From: an uncultured Saprospiraceae bacterium
GTDB taxonomy: Bacteria > Bacteroidota > Bacteroidia > Chitinophagales > Saprospiraceae
Direction of reading: 5' to 3'
Assembly: GCA_937951685.1 (NCBI GenBank)
Contig: CALFBG010000311.1
Coordinates: forward strand, 1-39,727
DNA length: 39,727 bases
The translations under genes and the position numbers were made by a program. The notes under the pieces are model-generated. The model saw nothing but the letters and a program-made list of their open reading frames with translations. It made no database searches and was not told the DNA's origin. Each line of letters starts with the position of its first letter. Positions within the stretch are counted from its first letter, which is position 1. Positions 24,724 through 33,482 of this stretch are shown here, one piece after another.

Positions 24724-25174
24724 GAAGTTGATAGGCGAATTTGCTGATGGAGGAACGCTTTTTTAGTTTCGCACCTACGGCGCTTTAGTTTTTTAGCGTA
24801 TTGTTTTACAAAGGTTTCGTCCCGCTGGGACTTTTAGCGAGGTGGTTTTAGGAGCTTGAGCGATCAGTAACAACTTTATGAAGTTGATAGGCGAACTTGT
24901 TGATGGAGAAACGATTTTTCAGTTTCGCACCTACGGCGCTTTAGTTTTTTAGCGTATTGTTTTACAAAGATTTCGTCCCGCTGGGACTTTTCGCGAGGTG
25001 GTTTTAGGAGCTTGAGCGATCAGTGACAACTTTATGAAGTTGATAGGCGAACTTGTTGATGGAGAAACGATTTTTTAGTTTCGCACCTACGGCGCTTTAG
25101 TTTTTCTAGCGTATTGTTTTACAAAGATTTCGTCCCGCTGGGACTTTTAGCGAGGTGGTTTTAGGAGCTTGAGC
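24724..25174. repeat. Three tandem copies of a 156-bp intergenic repeat
   Basis: Copies start at 24724, 24880 and 25036 (GAAGTTGATAGGCGAA...), each 156 bp apart. The third has a one-base insertion and ends early, near GGAGCTTGAGC. Copies 2 and 3 are nearly identical; copy 1 is a little more diverged (GGAGGAACGC versus GGAGAAACGA). Each contains the mini-palindromes GCACCTACGGCGC and GTCCCGCTGGGAC. No repeat carries an ORF. Confidence 0.95.
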
Positions 25175-25281
25175 CTCCGGGGCTTTCTTGATTAGGACAA
25201 AATTCAACGCTCAAAATATCCACAAACTTAAATTACAAAGTATTCAATAATTCATTAAAAAAAGTTAATTATCTTTATTAA

Positions 25282-25344
25282 GCTCCAGCGGAGCGATACC
25301 TTAATAACACTGTAAATAGTATGCCTTAGAAGCTCCAGCGGAGC
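25282..25344. repeat. Paired 13-nt mini-palindromes 50 bp apart
   Basis: GCTCCAGCGGAGC at 25282-25294 and again at 25332-25344; each has a 5-bp stem and the 3-base loop AGC, and both are followed by GA(T/C)AC. They follow AGCCTCCGGGGCT at 25172-25184. Same design as the hairpins inside the 156-bp repeats. Confidence 0.85.
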
Positions 25345-25510
25345 GACACTATACTCCTTAAGCTATTACTCAATCAATTTGCGCTCAAACGACCTCAGTA
25401 CTGACAAATTTTTACTAATCTTACATCGCAATCCGCCTATTATTTTCAAAAATAACAATTCCTCATTATTGCTTGGTCAATTAAAATTGAACGAAGCAGC
25501 TTAAACTATT

Positions 25511-26602
25511 ATGACTGTGGCTGGAAATTCATTTGGACAAATATTTCGCATTACTACTTTTGGAGAATCGCACGGGAAAGCGATTGGTGTTATTCTCGAC
25601 GGTTGCCCCGCGGGCATTGAAATCGACGAAGCTTTCATTCAATCTGAATTAGATCGAAGAAAACCGGGACAATCTAAAATCGTTACGCAACGTAAAGAAG
25701 GCGATACGATGCAAATACTCTCTGGTGTTTTTGAAGGAAAAAGTACGGGAACACCAATTGCGATGGTCATCAATAATAAAGATGCACGTTCTAATGATTA
25801 CAGCCATATCGCTCAAAAATTTAGACCTTCCCACGCAGATTTTACTTATCAAAAAAAATATGGCTTGCGAGATTATCGTGGAGGTGGAAGATCCTCTGCC
25901 CGAGAAACAGCTGCCCGAGTAGCCGCAGGTGCAATCGCTAAGTTATTTTTAAAAACAAAAGGAATTAATGTTCAAGCCTACGTGAGTCAAGTCGGTCATT
26001 TAAAAATAGAAAAGCCTTACCAAGAACTAGATTTCAGCTTGACAGAAACGACTCCGGTGCGTTGTCCTGACGTAGACATGGCCAATCAAATGATTGCGTA
26101 TATCAAGTCCGTTAGAAAAGATGGGGATACAATTGGTGGCGTGGTAAATGCCGTGGTGACGGCTTGCCCTTCTGGACTGGGAGAACCCGTTTTTGATAAA
26201 TTGCACGCAGACTTAGCCAAAGCAATGATGGGAATTAACGCCGCTAAGGCCTTCGAATATGGTTCTGGTTTTGATGGCGTCACAATGCGTGGTTCTGCAC
26301 ACAATGATGCTTTTTATCGAGAAGAGGATAAAATAGCCACCAAAACTAATTTTTCTGGTGGCATTCAAGGTGGTATTAGCAACGGAATGGATATTTACTT
26401 TAGAGTAGCGTTCAAACCCGTGGCAACCATTGTAGCCGCACAAGATTCCGTTAACGAAGCGGGAGAATCCGTGGTGGTTACAGGAAAAGGTCGCCATGAT
26501 CCTTGTGTGGTGCCGAGAGCCGTACCAATTGTAGAAGCGATGACCGCACTGGTTTTAGCTGATCATTTATTGAGAAATCGAACGACACGCGTATCGATGT
26601 AG
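25511..26602 (+). CDS. aroC: Chorismate synthase
   Basis: 363 residues, normal length. Family signatures: [18 protein letters not shown] at the N-terminus, [19 protein letters not shown] in the middle, and RGSAHNDAF with [11 protein letters not shown] later. The enzyme catalyses 1,4-elimination of phosphate from 5-enolpyruvylshikimate 3-phosphate using reduced FMN, the last step of the shikimate pathway. Cytoplasmic tetramer. It stands alone; no other aro gene is in the window. It converges with the beta-lactamase-like gene with 2 bp between the stops. The start ATG is preceded by an A-rich leader without a Shine-Dalgarno, as is common here. Confidence 0.98.
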   Translation: MTVAGNSFGQIFRITTFGESHGKAIGVILDGCPAGIEIDEAFIQSELDRRKPGQSKIVTQRKEGDTMQILSGVFEGKSTGTPIAMVINNKDARSNDYSHIAQKFRPSHADFTYQKKYGLRDYRGGGRSSARETAARVAAGAIAKLFLKTKGINVQAYVSQVGHLKIEKPYQELDFSLTETTPVRCPDVDMANQMIAYIKSVRKDGDTIGGVVNAVVTACPSGLGEPVFDKLHADLAKAMMGINAAKAFEYGSGFDGVTMRGSAHNDAFYREEDKIATKTNFSGGIQGGISNGMDIYFRVAFKPVATIVAAQDSVNEAGESVVVTGKGRHDPCVVPRAVPIVEAMTALVLADHLLRNRTTRVSM

Positions 26603-26604
26603 CC

Positions 26605-27708
26605 TTAATCAATAACGGCATTGATTTTCTCCCACATTGTATCGTGAAAAAGGATTGGTACCGCAGCATTATCCGGTGCCTCTCCCATGCGGACAACGAC
26701 TAATCCTTGGCTAGGAACGACGTTAATAAACTGACCATTTTTTCCGAGCGCAGCGTATAAATCTGCGGGCGCTTGAGCAGAAAGTTGGGTGTTAAAACTG
26801 TTCGGTAAACCGGGGTAAACAATACTAGCTTGTCCATTTAGCCAAGTGCAATATCCGTAAGCAGGATTTAAATTTTGGGAAGGGCTACTCATCGCCGCTA
26901 AGTACGCTTGATCCGCCAGAATTTTATTTTCTTCCCAAGTTCCCTTGTTTAATAATAACAAACCAAAACGGGCTGCATCTCTTGCCGTACTCCAAAATAC
27001 ATTATTGTCACCGAGCTTAATCCAAGTTCCGTTCATGCCTACTTTCGCTCCTAGTTTTTCGGTGGTAAATTGATTATAACTTTGTCCACTAGCCGTCTCC
27101 ACTACTTGCCCCAAAAGGGTATACGGCGCGTTATGATAAAACCATTGAGTGCCAGCATCTGCTTTATACTGCAAACAATCTGGCGTAGTGCAATCCACAT
27201 TAGCGACGTTGTAATCCAGCCCCGTTGTCATTGTCAGTTGATGTTTGATTTGAATTAGATTTTCCTTTTCTGACGGTAAGCTCGTCCAGCCCGCCCCGAG
27301 ATAATCAGCCGTTTTATGATTGATATCAAGCAAGGCATTTTCCTGTGCAATACCGACGAGAAAAGCGGTCAAAGTTTTTCCGGCGGAAGCCCAATACCAA
27401 TTCGAATTTTGGGTGAAGGGCGTATTTTGAATGGTTGTTCCCCAGTATTTTTCTATGACGATTTTGCCATCTTTGAGTAGGATAAAAGCGCGGGTTCCGT
27501 TCGATTCGAGGTGAGTATACAAATCCGTTGCTGCGGTAGTATTCCAGTTTAACTCGGCGATGCTAGTACTCGCCCACTCTTCGGAAGTCGTTGATGGAAA
27601 ATACATCTTATTTGTAGTGGGTGTTGCTACGATTTCTGTTTCATCTTTGCTACAGCTAATAATACTAATCGTTAGTAATAGCAGCATCAAACATTGGAGT
27701 ATTCTCAT
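26605..27708 (-). CDS. Class C beta-lactamase-like serine hydrolase lipoprotein
   Basis: 367 residues. Lipobox IISC with Cys19. The SxxK motif is at Ser108-Lys111 (SAGK) and a YxN-type triad at Tyr191-His192-Asn193 (YHNAPYTLLG), as in the beta-lactamase/transpeptidase-like fold (Pfam Beta-lactamase, PF00144). A third KTG-like motif is not obvious; the family often has HxG-like variants. The sequence fits esterase, EstB or D-aminopeptidase-type members more than a true class C beta-lactamase. Likely anchored in the outer membrane facing the periplasm or the cell surface. It is about 18 kb from the BlaI/M56 operon, so a link to it is speculative. Confidence 0.88.
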   Translation of the reverse strand: MRILQCLMLLLLTISIISCSKDETEIVATPTTNKMYFPSTTSEEWASTSIAELNWNTTAATDLYTHLESNGTRAFILLKDGKIVIEKYWGTTIQNTPFTQNSNWYWASAGKTLTAFLVGIAQENALLDINHKTADYLGAGWTSLPSEKENLIQIKHQLTMTTGLDYNVANVDCTTPDCLQYKADAGTQWFYHNAPYTLLGQVVETASGQSYNQFTTEKLGAKVGMNGTWIKLGDNNVFWSTARDAARFGLLLLNKGTWEENKILADQAYLAAMSSPSQNLNPAYGYCTWLNGQASIVYPGLPNSFNTQLSAQAPADLYAALGKNGQFINVVPSQGLVVVRMGEAPDNAAVPILFHDTMWEKINAVID

Positions 27709-27848
27709 TACTAATTATTTTGAGGTTTTGAAAAATAAATGACCAAGACATTTCTTAGACGGTGCTAATGGCTTAGGGTTTAAAATCTGTGCCAATTAAT
27801 TTTTTAGAAAAAAGTATAAATCATCTCATTAGCAATAATTGATAATAC

Positions 27849-27882
27849 AAGCAGGTATCCAAACGAATTTGAATACCTGCTT
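27849..27882 (-). terminator. Hairpin after the T9SS tail remnant
   Basis: 10-bp inverted repeat AAGCAGGTAT / ATACCTGCTT. On the minus strand it follows the stop at 27909-27911 by 27 bp, the position expected of a terminator, but it lacks a good T-tract. Confidence 0.5.
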
Positions 27883-27908
27883 ACCATTGATAGAAGTACC
27901 CTGTTGCC

Positions 27909-27995
27909 TTACTTAAAAATAACCTTTTCGGTTATTCGCTTGTCATCTATGGTAAGTACAATTAGATAGCATCTTTTCTTTGCTGCTTGTTGGGA
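27909..27995 (-). pseudogene. Remnant of a T9SS type A sorting domain
   Basis: A 28-codon open stretch ends in TIDDKRITEKVIFK-stop. That pattern (a strand ending in I-D-x-K-x-I-T-x-K-V-I-x-K) is how many T9SS type A tails end. The frame is closed upstream by TAA at 27996-27998 without a start codon, and no preceding PNP motif or domain is visible, so this looks like the last strand of a lost or shifted gene. A hairpin follows, as after a real gene. Chance similarity cannot be excluded. Confidence 0.42.
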
Positions 27996-28084
27996 TTACT
28001 TCTTTTCTGAAAGCACTAGATTCATTAAGAAAACGATCCCGCTGAACAGATCTATTATTGTCAGAACAAGACTTGACGCTGTTG

Positions 28085-28240
28085 TTACATAAAAGATGGA
28101 TAATAAGAAGCGGTAGGATTCCAGCCCCAGCTAATATGATAAGATGGCGGTGCATCGTTTTTTAGGAGATAAACGGCGATGAGATGCAATAAGAAGATCC
28201 AAAACAAATCGAAAGGAAATAGTTTTTTAGATTGAGACAT
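28085..28240 (-). CDS. Possible 51-residue small membrane protein
   Basis: Begins MSQSKKLFPFDLFWIFLL at ATG 28238-28240 and ends PTASYYPSFM at TAA 28085-28087. One hydrophobic segment at about 7-26 after two lysines, then an aromatic-rich tail. It lies downstream of the 28287 gene on the same strand, behind a hairpin. No family recognised and no ribosome binding site seen. An overlapping 70-residue frame (27943-28155) also begins with a hydrophobic run; the two cannot both be main products, and either may be chance. Confidence 0.35.
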   Translation of the reverse strand: MSQSKKLFPFDLFWIFLLHLIAVYLLKNDAPPSYHISWGWNPTASYYPSFM

Positions 28241-28255
28241 TTAGGCTAGGTTTAT

Positions 28256-28292
28256 TTAAGTAGGTTTACCAAATAAATTGGTAAATCTACTT
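28256..28292 (-). terminator. Long hairpin at the 3' end of the 28287 gene
   Basis: Arms AAGTAGGTTTACCAA (28258-28272) and TTGGTAAATCTACTT (28278-28292) pair over 15 bases with one mismatch, which is a G-U on one strand. The right arm overlaps the stop codon. The first 20 bases, 28256-28275, recur at 12662-12681. No T-tract of note follows. Confidence 0.5.
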
Positions 28293-28940
28293 AACAGCAT
28301 TACACTTTTTATTTTTCCAAACTAAATTCCTGGCAAACTCCATTTCTTTTTCTGCGTCAATTAGCTTGAAAATCGGATCCATATCTTCGGATTGATGATC
28401 AATTGCGGAAAGGTAGTATTCACATTTTCCATCTACCGAATTAAAATATTCCATGGCTGGAAAAACGGGAATGGAATCGATCATCTGTTTGAGGTAACCA
28501 AAGTTTTCAATCAGTGCGCGGGGCGTGAGAAAAGTCTTATTGATTTCTTTAGCGAGGATCCCATTTGTACCAAGGTTAAGGCTAGATCCGAGGGTAATGC
28601 TATCGCAGCAAGTATAAGTTTTGAAAAACTTACCGCCGAATGCTAGTATGGGAATATTGTTGGGGTAGCTAAACTGATCTTTGCTTAGATTTTTTAAAAT
28701 AATAGTGCCTTTATTTTTAAGCTGAATGCTTGCCGAAATCTCTTCCAAAGTTTCCGCATCGTGTCCCCAGATGTTCAATACTTTGACACCGTCGATCGCG
28801 TTGAGTTCTTTTTTGATTGCATTAAGTTCATCGTAATATCCCCAATTGAGCCACAGCATAAACCCCGTGGCGGTCATTGTTCCAAGTGATAATACGATAA
28901 AGAAAAAGACACCCGCGTAATTTAAAAGTTTCTTTAACAT
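28287..28940 (-). CDS. Single-span membrane protein, unrecognised
   Basis: 217 residues. One membrane span near the N-terminus (about 9-32, FFFIVLSLGTMTATGFMLWL) followed by an extracytoplasmic part of about 185 residues. The region ELNAIDGVKVLNIWGHDAET... contains beta-strand-like repeats (ASIQLKNKGTIILKNLS) but no motif I can place. Conserved-looking cysteines (CCDS, CEYY) might pair. It starts 31 bp after the stop of the DUF2461 gene, so they are probably co-transcribed. A hairpin covers its stop. Function unknown. Confidence 0.78.
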   Translation of the reverse strand: MLKKLLNYAGVFFFIVLSLGTMTATGFMLWLNWGYYDELNAIKKELNAIDGVKVLNIWGHDAETLEEISASIQLKNKGTIILKNLSKDQFSYPNNIPILAFGGKFFKTYTCCDSITLGSSLNLGTNGILAKEINKTFLTPRALIENFGYLKQMIDSIPVFPAMEYFNSVDGKCEYYLSAIDHQSEDMDPIFKLIDAEKEMEFARNLVWKNKKCNAVK

Positions 28941-28971
28941 CTAGTAAAACCTTAGTGCGCTACTTTTACAA

Positions 28972-29631
28972 TTAGCGAATTGCCTCTATGATAAAATCGT
29001 TCAATTTTTTCCCCGTTTTGAAATAGCTGAGCACCATTTTTACAAAATCTTTTTCTAACACCAATTTGGGATCTAACTCTGCCATGAAGTAAAATTGCTT
29101 ATTGGCAATCAGAGGTTGTTTGTCAGCAATGGCCATAAATGCTTTATCGTACCGTTTGTTTTTATCCCCTTTGATCTCACCGAATTTTTCTGTAAACGCT
29201 TTCGACTTTTCAATTTTACCAATAACTGGCGGATTTTGTAAAATGTGTTCCCGCACTTTTTGTAGTCTATCTTTTTCCAAAAAATAGGCACCGCCACCAA
29301 TCATTAAAGCGCCTTGACCGATTTGTAAATAATAGCCCGGCAAGACTTTATCTCGGCGACCGCCCTTAGAAATTAGCGCACTGACGTGGGTTTTGTAAGG
29401 ACTTTTATCTTTCGAAAAACGAATGTCTCGATTGATTCTAAAAATAGCATCCTTTGGTTCAATCTGAACCGTTGGATCAAATTTTTGAATGCCGTCAATT
29501 AAGGTTTGTACCAATTCTTTAAAAGGTGCTTTCAGCGTTTGTTCATAGCGCTTCTTATTCGCGTGAAACCACTCTCGTTGATTGTTATTGGTAAGGTCTT
29601 TCAGGAATTCTAAAAAATCTGGCTGTAGCAT
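28972..29631 (-). CDS. DUF2461 family protein
   Basis: 219 residues, close to the usual length. It matches the DUF2461 / TIGR02453 pattern: FLEFLKDLTNNNQREWFHAN at the start, KDAIFRINRDIRFSKDKSPYKTHVSALIS, then YYLQIGQGALMIGGGAYF. The family is widespread in Bacteroidota and other bacteria and in fungi; no biochemical function is established. Cytoplasmic by absence of a signal peptide. It is followed by the unrecognised single-span protein after 31 bp. Confidence 0.92.
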   Translation of the reverse strand: MLQPDFLEFLKDLTNNNQREWFHANKKRYEQTLKAPFKELVQTLIDGIQKFDPTVQIEPKDAIFRINRDIRFSKDKSPYKTHVSALISKGGRRDKVLPGYYLQIGQGALMIGGGAYFLEKDRLQKVREHILQNPPVIGKIEKSKAFTEKFGEIKGDKNKRYDKAFMAIADKQPLIANKQFYFMAELDPKLVLEKDFVKMVLSYFKTGKKLNDFIIEAIR

Positions 29632-29760
29632 TTCGTAAAATTATAGTTAAAAAAGTAAAAGTTGCTGTTGTAAAGGCAACGCTAATTTAAAAGATTCCGA
29701 TGACGATTTTCCATTTCCGCGTTTTATTTTGAAATCGTTTCGCAATAAATCATTTAAAAT

Positions 29761-29792
29761 TAAAAAAAGGATTGCCTCCATTGAAGCAATCC
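29761..29792 (-). terminator. Rho-independent terminator of the second subtilase gene
   Basis: On the minus strand, stem GGATTGC / GCAATCC with a 10-base loop, followed by a run of seven T. It is 68 bp after the stop of the 29860-32964 gene. Confidence 0.85.
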
Positions 29793-29859
29793 CTTTCGTT
29801 GATTGGTGATTTAAGTTGGTAGTTTCTTAATCGCTTTTTTTCTAAAAAATGTTTTCCGC

Positions 29860-32800
29860 TTAACGCAAAACAACAAACTTCTCCGTAAGGCTTTCGCCCG
29901 TCGTAACGATCGTAACGAAGTAAATTCCTGCGGCATATTGGCTTACGTCAATTGTTGTCTCTTGTGTACCAATCAAGCCCGCCATCTGGCGTTGTGCAAC
30001 TCTTTTACCCGTGTAATCCGTAATGAAAACTTGCGCTTCCGTAGCCTGATTGAGATTGAATTTGATATTCAAATCTTCTCTTGCTGGATTTGGGAAAAGT
30101 TGTAATTGACTTGGCGTACTTGCATTCAAGGTTTGAGCTGGTGGCGCAGTTGTAGGCGCAGGCGCGCTGCTACCATTAGTTGCACATCCTGAAATCAAGA
30201 TATCATCTAAATAAATCCAATCCGAATTACCGGAAGCATCACATCTAAAACGTAACCGACAAGTTGTGGTGAAGCTATTATTGCTAGGAATAACAACAGA
30301 TTCATTATAACGAGGTCCATTTACAAATTCATCTCCACGGTTCCATTCTTCGACTGTAGTATAAGTAGCACCGCCATTGGTAGAAAGTTGTAACCAAAAA
30401 TCTTCGTTTGCATTATCCATGCTACGAGCAACGTAAGAGAAGTCTACCGTAATTTCTTCGTAGCCAGAAAGATCTAAGTTATCTGTTGTTAAGGTAGAGG
30501 TAGAAGTATTATCTCGTAAGCGTACACAATAGGTTTCGTTCGCATAACTAGCATCGTTTGCACTTCTTCGACAATCCGAACCACCATCGTTCCAAATCCC
30601 TAAACCAGATTCAAAGTTATTAGCATTGATGGTAACGTCAGTACATCCCGTTGGACAAGAGGCGGAGTTGAAGGTAGCGGAAGCGCTCCAGTTGCTTGTT
30701 GCGCCCGTGCAATTCGCTTGTACTTGGTATTCATAATCACTACAAGCAGTTAGTCCCGTTAAGTTTAATGGTGCGCTAGTATTGGCAAAATTTGTCCAAC
30801 TGGCGGCACCAACTATTCTGATGCGTAAGTTGTAATCATTTGCGGTAGCAACCGCATTCCAATCTAAATCGACATCACTTCCGTTAACTGTAGCCGCTAA
30901 ACCCGTTGGCGTATCACAGCTCGGCGGAGGCGTATTATTCAAGCAAAAGTTTGTTGTTTCGGTATTCGCGAATTGTCCACCTGAGGCTAAGACAACACCA
31001 TTGGCATCGGTCAAACTGTATGCCCCGTTACCGTATCCGCAGCAAATTCCGTCACCGTAAGTATCTTCAATGGTAAAATCGTAACAACCATCGGCTAAAC
31101 ACTGATCAATGGTCAAGGTAGAACCAGAAGTTTGTCCTGCGTAAGTTCCGCCGGAAGCAATCGTGTTGCCATTGCTATCTTTAATATTCCAACTCGTTTC
31201 TTGCGGATAGTTATCAAAAGTTAAATTTAGAGTAACGGTATTTCCTGTACAAGGACAAGCGGGACAAAAGCTACCTCCGCAATCAATACCTGCTTCATCT
31301 CCATTTTGTATGCCATCGCTACAAGTTGGACCACCGCCATTTACATAAGCTACGGCATTCGCAGCATTTACGCGACCGTAACCGAGATCATTGGACCAAG
31401 TACCGTTGGGCTGACTGCCACTGTTGTTATAGCTATAGCCACCCGTTTTATCGCAAGTACTTTCAATGGCAAATCGTGCTTGTGCTTCGGTAAGACTAGG
31501 GTCGGCGGCTAAGATTAAAGCCATTACCCCTGCTGCATTAGGGCAAGCGCTGGAAGTACCATTGAAGCTAGTTGTGAAGTCACCACTGTTATATCCCGCA
31601 GATCCTGCAATATCCGTTGCGTATATTTTCACACCCGGAGCAGCGATATCTGCACCTGCACCGTAGTTTGATCCCCACCAAGTTTCATTATCACAAGAAG
31701 AAGGACTTTTACGTTGATTACACATACTCATGGCAATTACAGAAATCGTTGGCGCATAAGTAGCTGGATAGCTATTCGCACCATTATCGTTGCCCGCAGC
31801 AAATAATACGGGCGCGCCTAATCCTCCACGACCGCTATTGACGGCTCCATCAATTGCGTTGTTAATGGTAGAAGAAGAACCGCCACCACCCCAAGAGTTA
31901 CTTAGGATATCTGCGCCACCAGTTTGCCATGCCCAATTTAGTGCATTTCCAATCCAAGCATTGGAGGTAATCCAACTCTGGCCAGAGCTATAAGCAATTC
32001 TTACGGGTACAATCTTACTCCCATAAGCTACTCCTGCGGTTCCTAGATTATTATTTCCTACACTAGCGACAATTCCTGCACAAGCTGTTCCATGTGCATC
32101 GTTGCCTTGCATATTTCCACCACTGTTTTGTCCCGTAGCATCGTAGCCGGTCAGCATATTTCCTGCTAAATCAGGATGATCTAAATCTACGCCTTCGTCA
32201 AGAATTGCCACTTTAATGTTCGTTCCCGTAGAAGCCGTCCAAGCCGCAAAAACTTTCATGTCTGCGCCCGGTACGCCGCCGTAGCCGCTGGTATTGTTTC
32301 CGTCATTATTTAAAGACCATTGGCTATTGACAAAAGGATCGTTGGTATTCATCCTTTTCATTAAACGCAAAAAGTCTGGCTCTGCGTAGTCAAATTGCCC
32401 CGATTCGTGCCATGCGTTCGCTAACTCTAAAGCGTTGAGTGTAGCGCTGGGAAGCACTGAGATGTGAAAAAGAAGTGGATCAAATTCGTTGCGTGTATCT
32501 ACGACGACTTCAAAGTTATCCATAAATTGATTGAAGCGCGCCATGTCTTTATTACTCTTTAGGCGAACTAGGATTTTTTCTTGGATGCCGTGTAAGGTTC
32601 CGTCTTGGTGTGCCAAAAAAGCATTGGCGTAAATAATTTTTGGGTGATTTTGTAAGCGTTTTAGCAAGGCCGCAACTTCTGTATTATCGTTGATACCTTT
32701 TAGGTTAACCAGCGTTACTTCGGGGGCGGGCAAAAGCATTGTTCTTTCTAGTTTTTCGAGCTTTGCTTCGGCATTTAAGACCTGTTGTTGTGCCGCGAAG

Positions 32801-32964
32801 GAAGTGCCTGCTTCAAATTTTACGATAATTTTTTCCTTAGAGACTTGGAGAAAAGTCTTGCCTTCTGGCGAATAATAAAAGTTAGTTTGTGCAAAAACAG
32901 TTTGACTCAAAAACAAACAAAGTACAATTCCCAGCAGCTGGGTGAATGGTCGAAAAATTTTCAT
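29860..32964 (-). CDS. Secreted subtilisin-like (S8) protease with jelly-roll domain, T9SS type A cargo
   Basis: 1034 residues. Signal peptide ending near residue 25 (QTVFAQT), prosequence to about 200, then an S8 domain with Asp256 (AILDEGVD), His291 (NDAHGTACAG) and Ser471 (FNGTSSACPNAAG), all present. Next a cysteine-rich CSDGIQNGDEAGIDCGGSFC motif (about 547-567), a domain containing TFDNYPQETSWNI and EDTYGDGICCGYGNG, one FN3 (about 676-768), and a MAM/jelly-roll-like domain (about 774-928, ending in SDWIYLDDILISG). The T9SS type A tail starts near 951 (LFPNPAREDLNI). Domain order differs from the 2803 protease apart from the protease and tail. Presumably an extracellular endopeptidase; the substrate is unknown. 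Confidence 0.94.
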   Translation of the reverse strand: MKIFRPFTQLLGIVLCLFLSQTVFAQTNFYYSPEGKTFLQVSKEKIIVKFEAGTSFAAQQQVLNAEAKLEKLERTMLLPAPEVTLVNLKGINDNTEVAALLKRLQNHPKIIYANAFLAHQDGTLHGIQEKILVRLKSNKDMARFNQFMDNFEVVVDTRNEFDPLLFHISVLPSATLNALELANAWHESGQFDYAEPDFLRLMKRMNTNDPFVNSQWSLNNDGNNTSGYGGVPGADMKVFAAWTASTGTNIKVAILDEGVDLDHPDLAGNMLTGYDATGQNSGGNMQGNDAHGTACAGIVASVGNNNLGTAGVAYGSKIVPVRIAYSSGQSWITSNAWIGNALNWAWQTGGADILSNSWGGGGSSSTINNAIDGAVNSGRGGLGAPVLFAAGNDNGANSYPATYAPTISVIAMSMCNQRKSPSSCDNETWWGSNYGAGADIAAPGVKIYATDIAGSAGYNSGDFTTSFNGTSSACPNAAGVMALILAADPSLTEAQARFAIESTCDKTGGYSYNNSGSQPNGTWSNDLGYGRVNAANAVAYVNGGGPTCSDGIQNGDEAGIDCGGSFCPACPCTGNTVTLNLTFDNYPQETSWNIKDSNGNTIASGGTYAGQTSGSTLTIDQCLADGCYDFTIEDTYGDGICCGYGNGAYSLTDANGVVLASGGQFANTETTNFCLNNTPPPSCDTPTGLAATVNGSDVDLDWNAVATANDYNLRIRIVGAASWTNFANTSAPLNLTGLTACSDYEYQVQANCTGATSNWSASATFNSASCPTGCTDVTINANNFESGLGIWNDGGSDCRRSANDASYANETYCVRLRDNTSTSTLTTDNLDLSGYEEITVDFSYVARSMDNANEDFWLQLSTNGGATYTTVEEWNRGDEFVNGPRYNESVVIPSNNSFTTTCRLRFRCDASGNSDWIYLDDILISGCATNGSSAPAPTTAPPAQTLNASTPSQLQLFPNPAREDLNIKFNLNQATEAQVFITDYTGKRVAQRQMAGLIGTQETTIDVSQYAAGIYFVTIVTTGESLTEKFVVLR

Positions 32965-33482
32965 ACAGTTATTATTTTTTAGTGTGAAATGGTTGAAAAT
33001 ATTTTAATGTGTTTAGGAATGCTTGAGCAATGGCATAACACGAAACTTACGACATAAATTGTGCTCATACCGCGTAGTTGTACTAACAAACTTGCTGCTG
33101 CTTTGGCAGGAAGTTGTTTATATTAAAGGGAATTGGTATACAAAACCGTTTACGAAATTTAGGATAAAGCCTAAAATAGTATACGGAAGTAGTTTAGCCC
33201 ACGAATAAGCTCATGGAATGGATTGGATTTATATAATTTTTTGAATTTTTCTTTTTTTGTAAAGTAGTTTTTAGCAAACTATTAATCAAGCCTCTTTGAA
33301 AAGAAATCCGTACCTTAAAACTTAATTTAAAATGTACGAAGTACCAATACAAATTAAGTATCTTGCGCTACAAATATATTATTTATTTTAATAAAAACAA
33401 ATTCAACATAAATTTTATATTGTAATAATTAATAATGTCATTAAAAAAGTTGGTTAATCCGAAAAACTAAGAAATTTAAACC
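32965..33482. other. AT-rich divergent intergenic region, no gene seen
   Basis: Between the second subtilase (-) and the phosphatase/nuclease gene (+). A 61-codon ORF at 33023-33208 has no coding character (no consistent hydrophobicity or domain, AT-rich). I saw no exact Bacteroidota promoter, RNA gene or strong hairpin here. Confidence 0.6.

Larger units (their letters stand above)
24413..25510. other. 1.1-kb non-coding region between mutS2 and aroC
   Basis: No ORF of note on either strand. It contains the 156-bp tandem repeats (24724-25174) and a set of GC-rich mini-palindromes in an otherwise AT-rich background. I found no exact Bacteroidota promoter for either flanking gene. Confidence 0.85.

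Noticed and set aside
24724..25174. CRISPR array
   Set aside because: The repeats are 156 bp, contiguous and without variable spacers, and no cas gene is near.
26605..27708. Beta-lactamase target of the BlaI/M56 system
   Set aside because: It is of the broad PF00144 serine-hydrolase type, lies about 18 kb away, and no AACTAA-N4-TTAGTT palindrome was seen upstream of it.
33023..33208. 61-codon ORF upstream of the EEP lipoprotein gene
   Set aside because: No domain, signal peptide or coding-like composition; it lies in AT-rich intergenic DNA.
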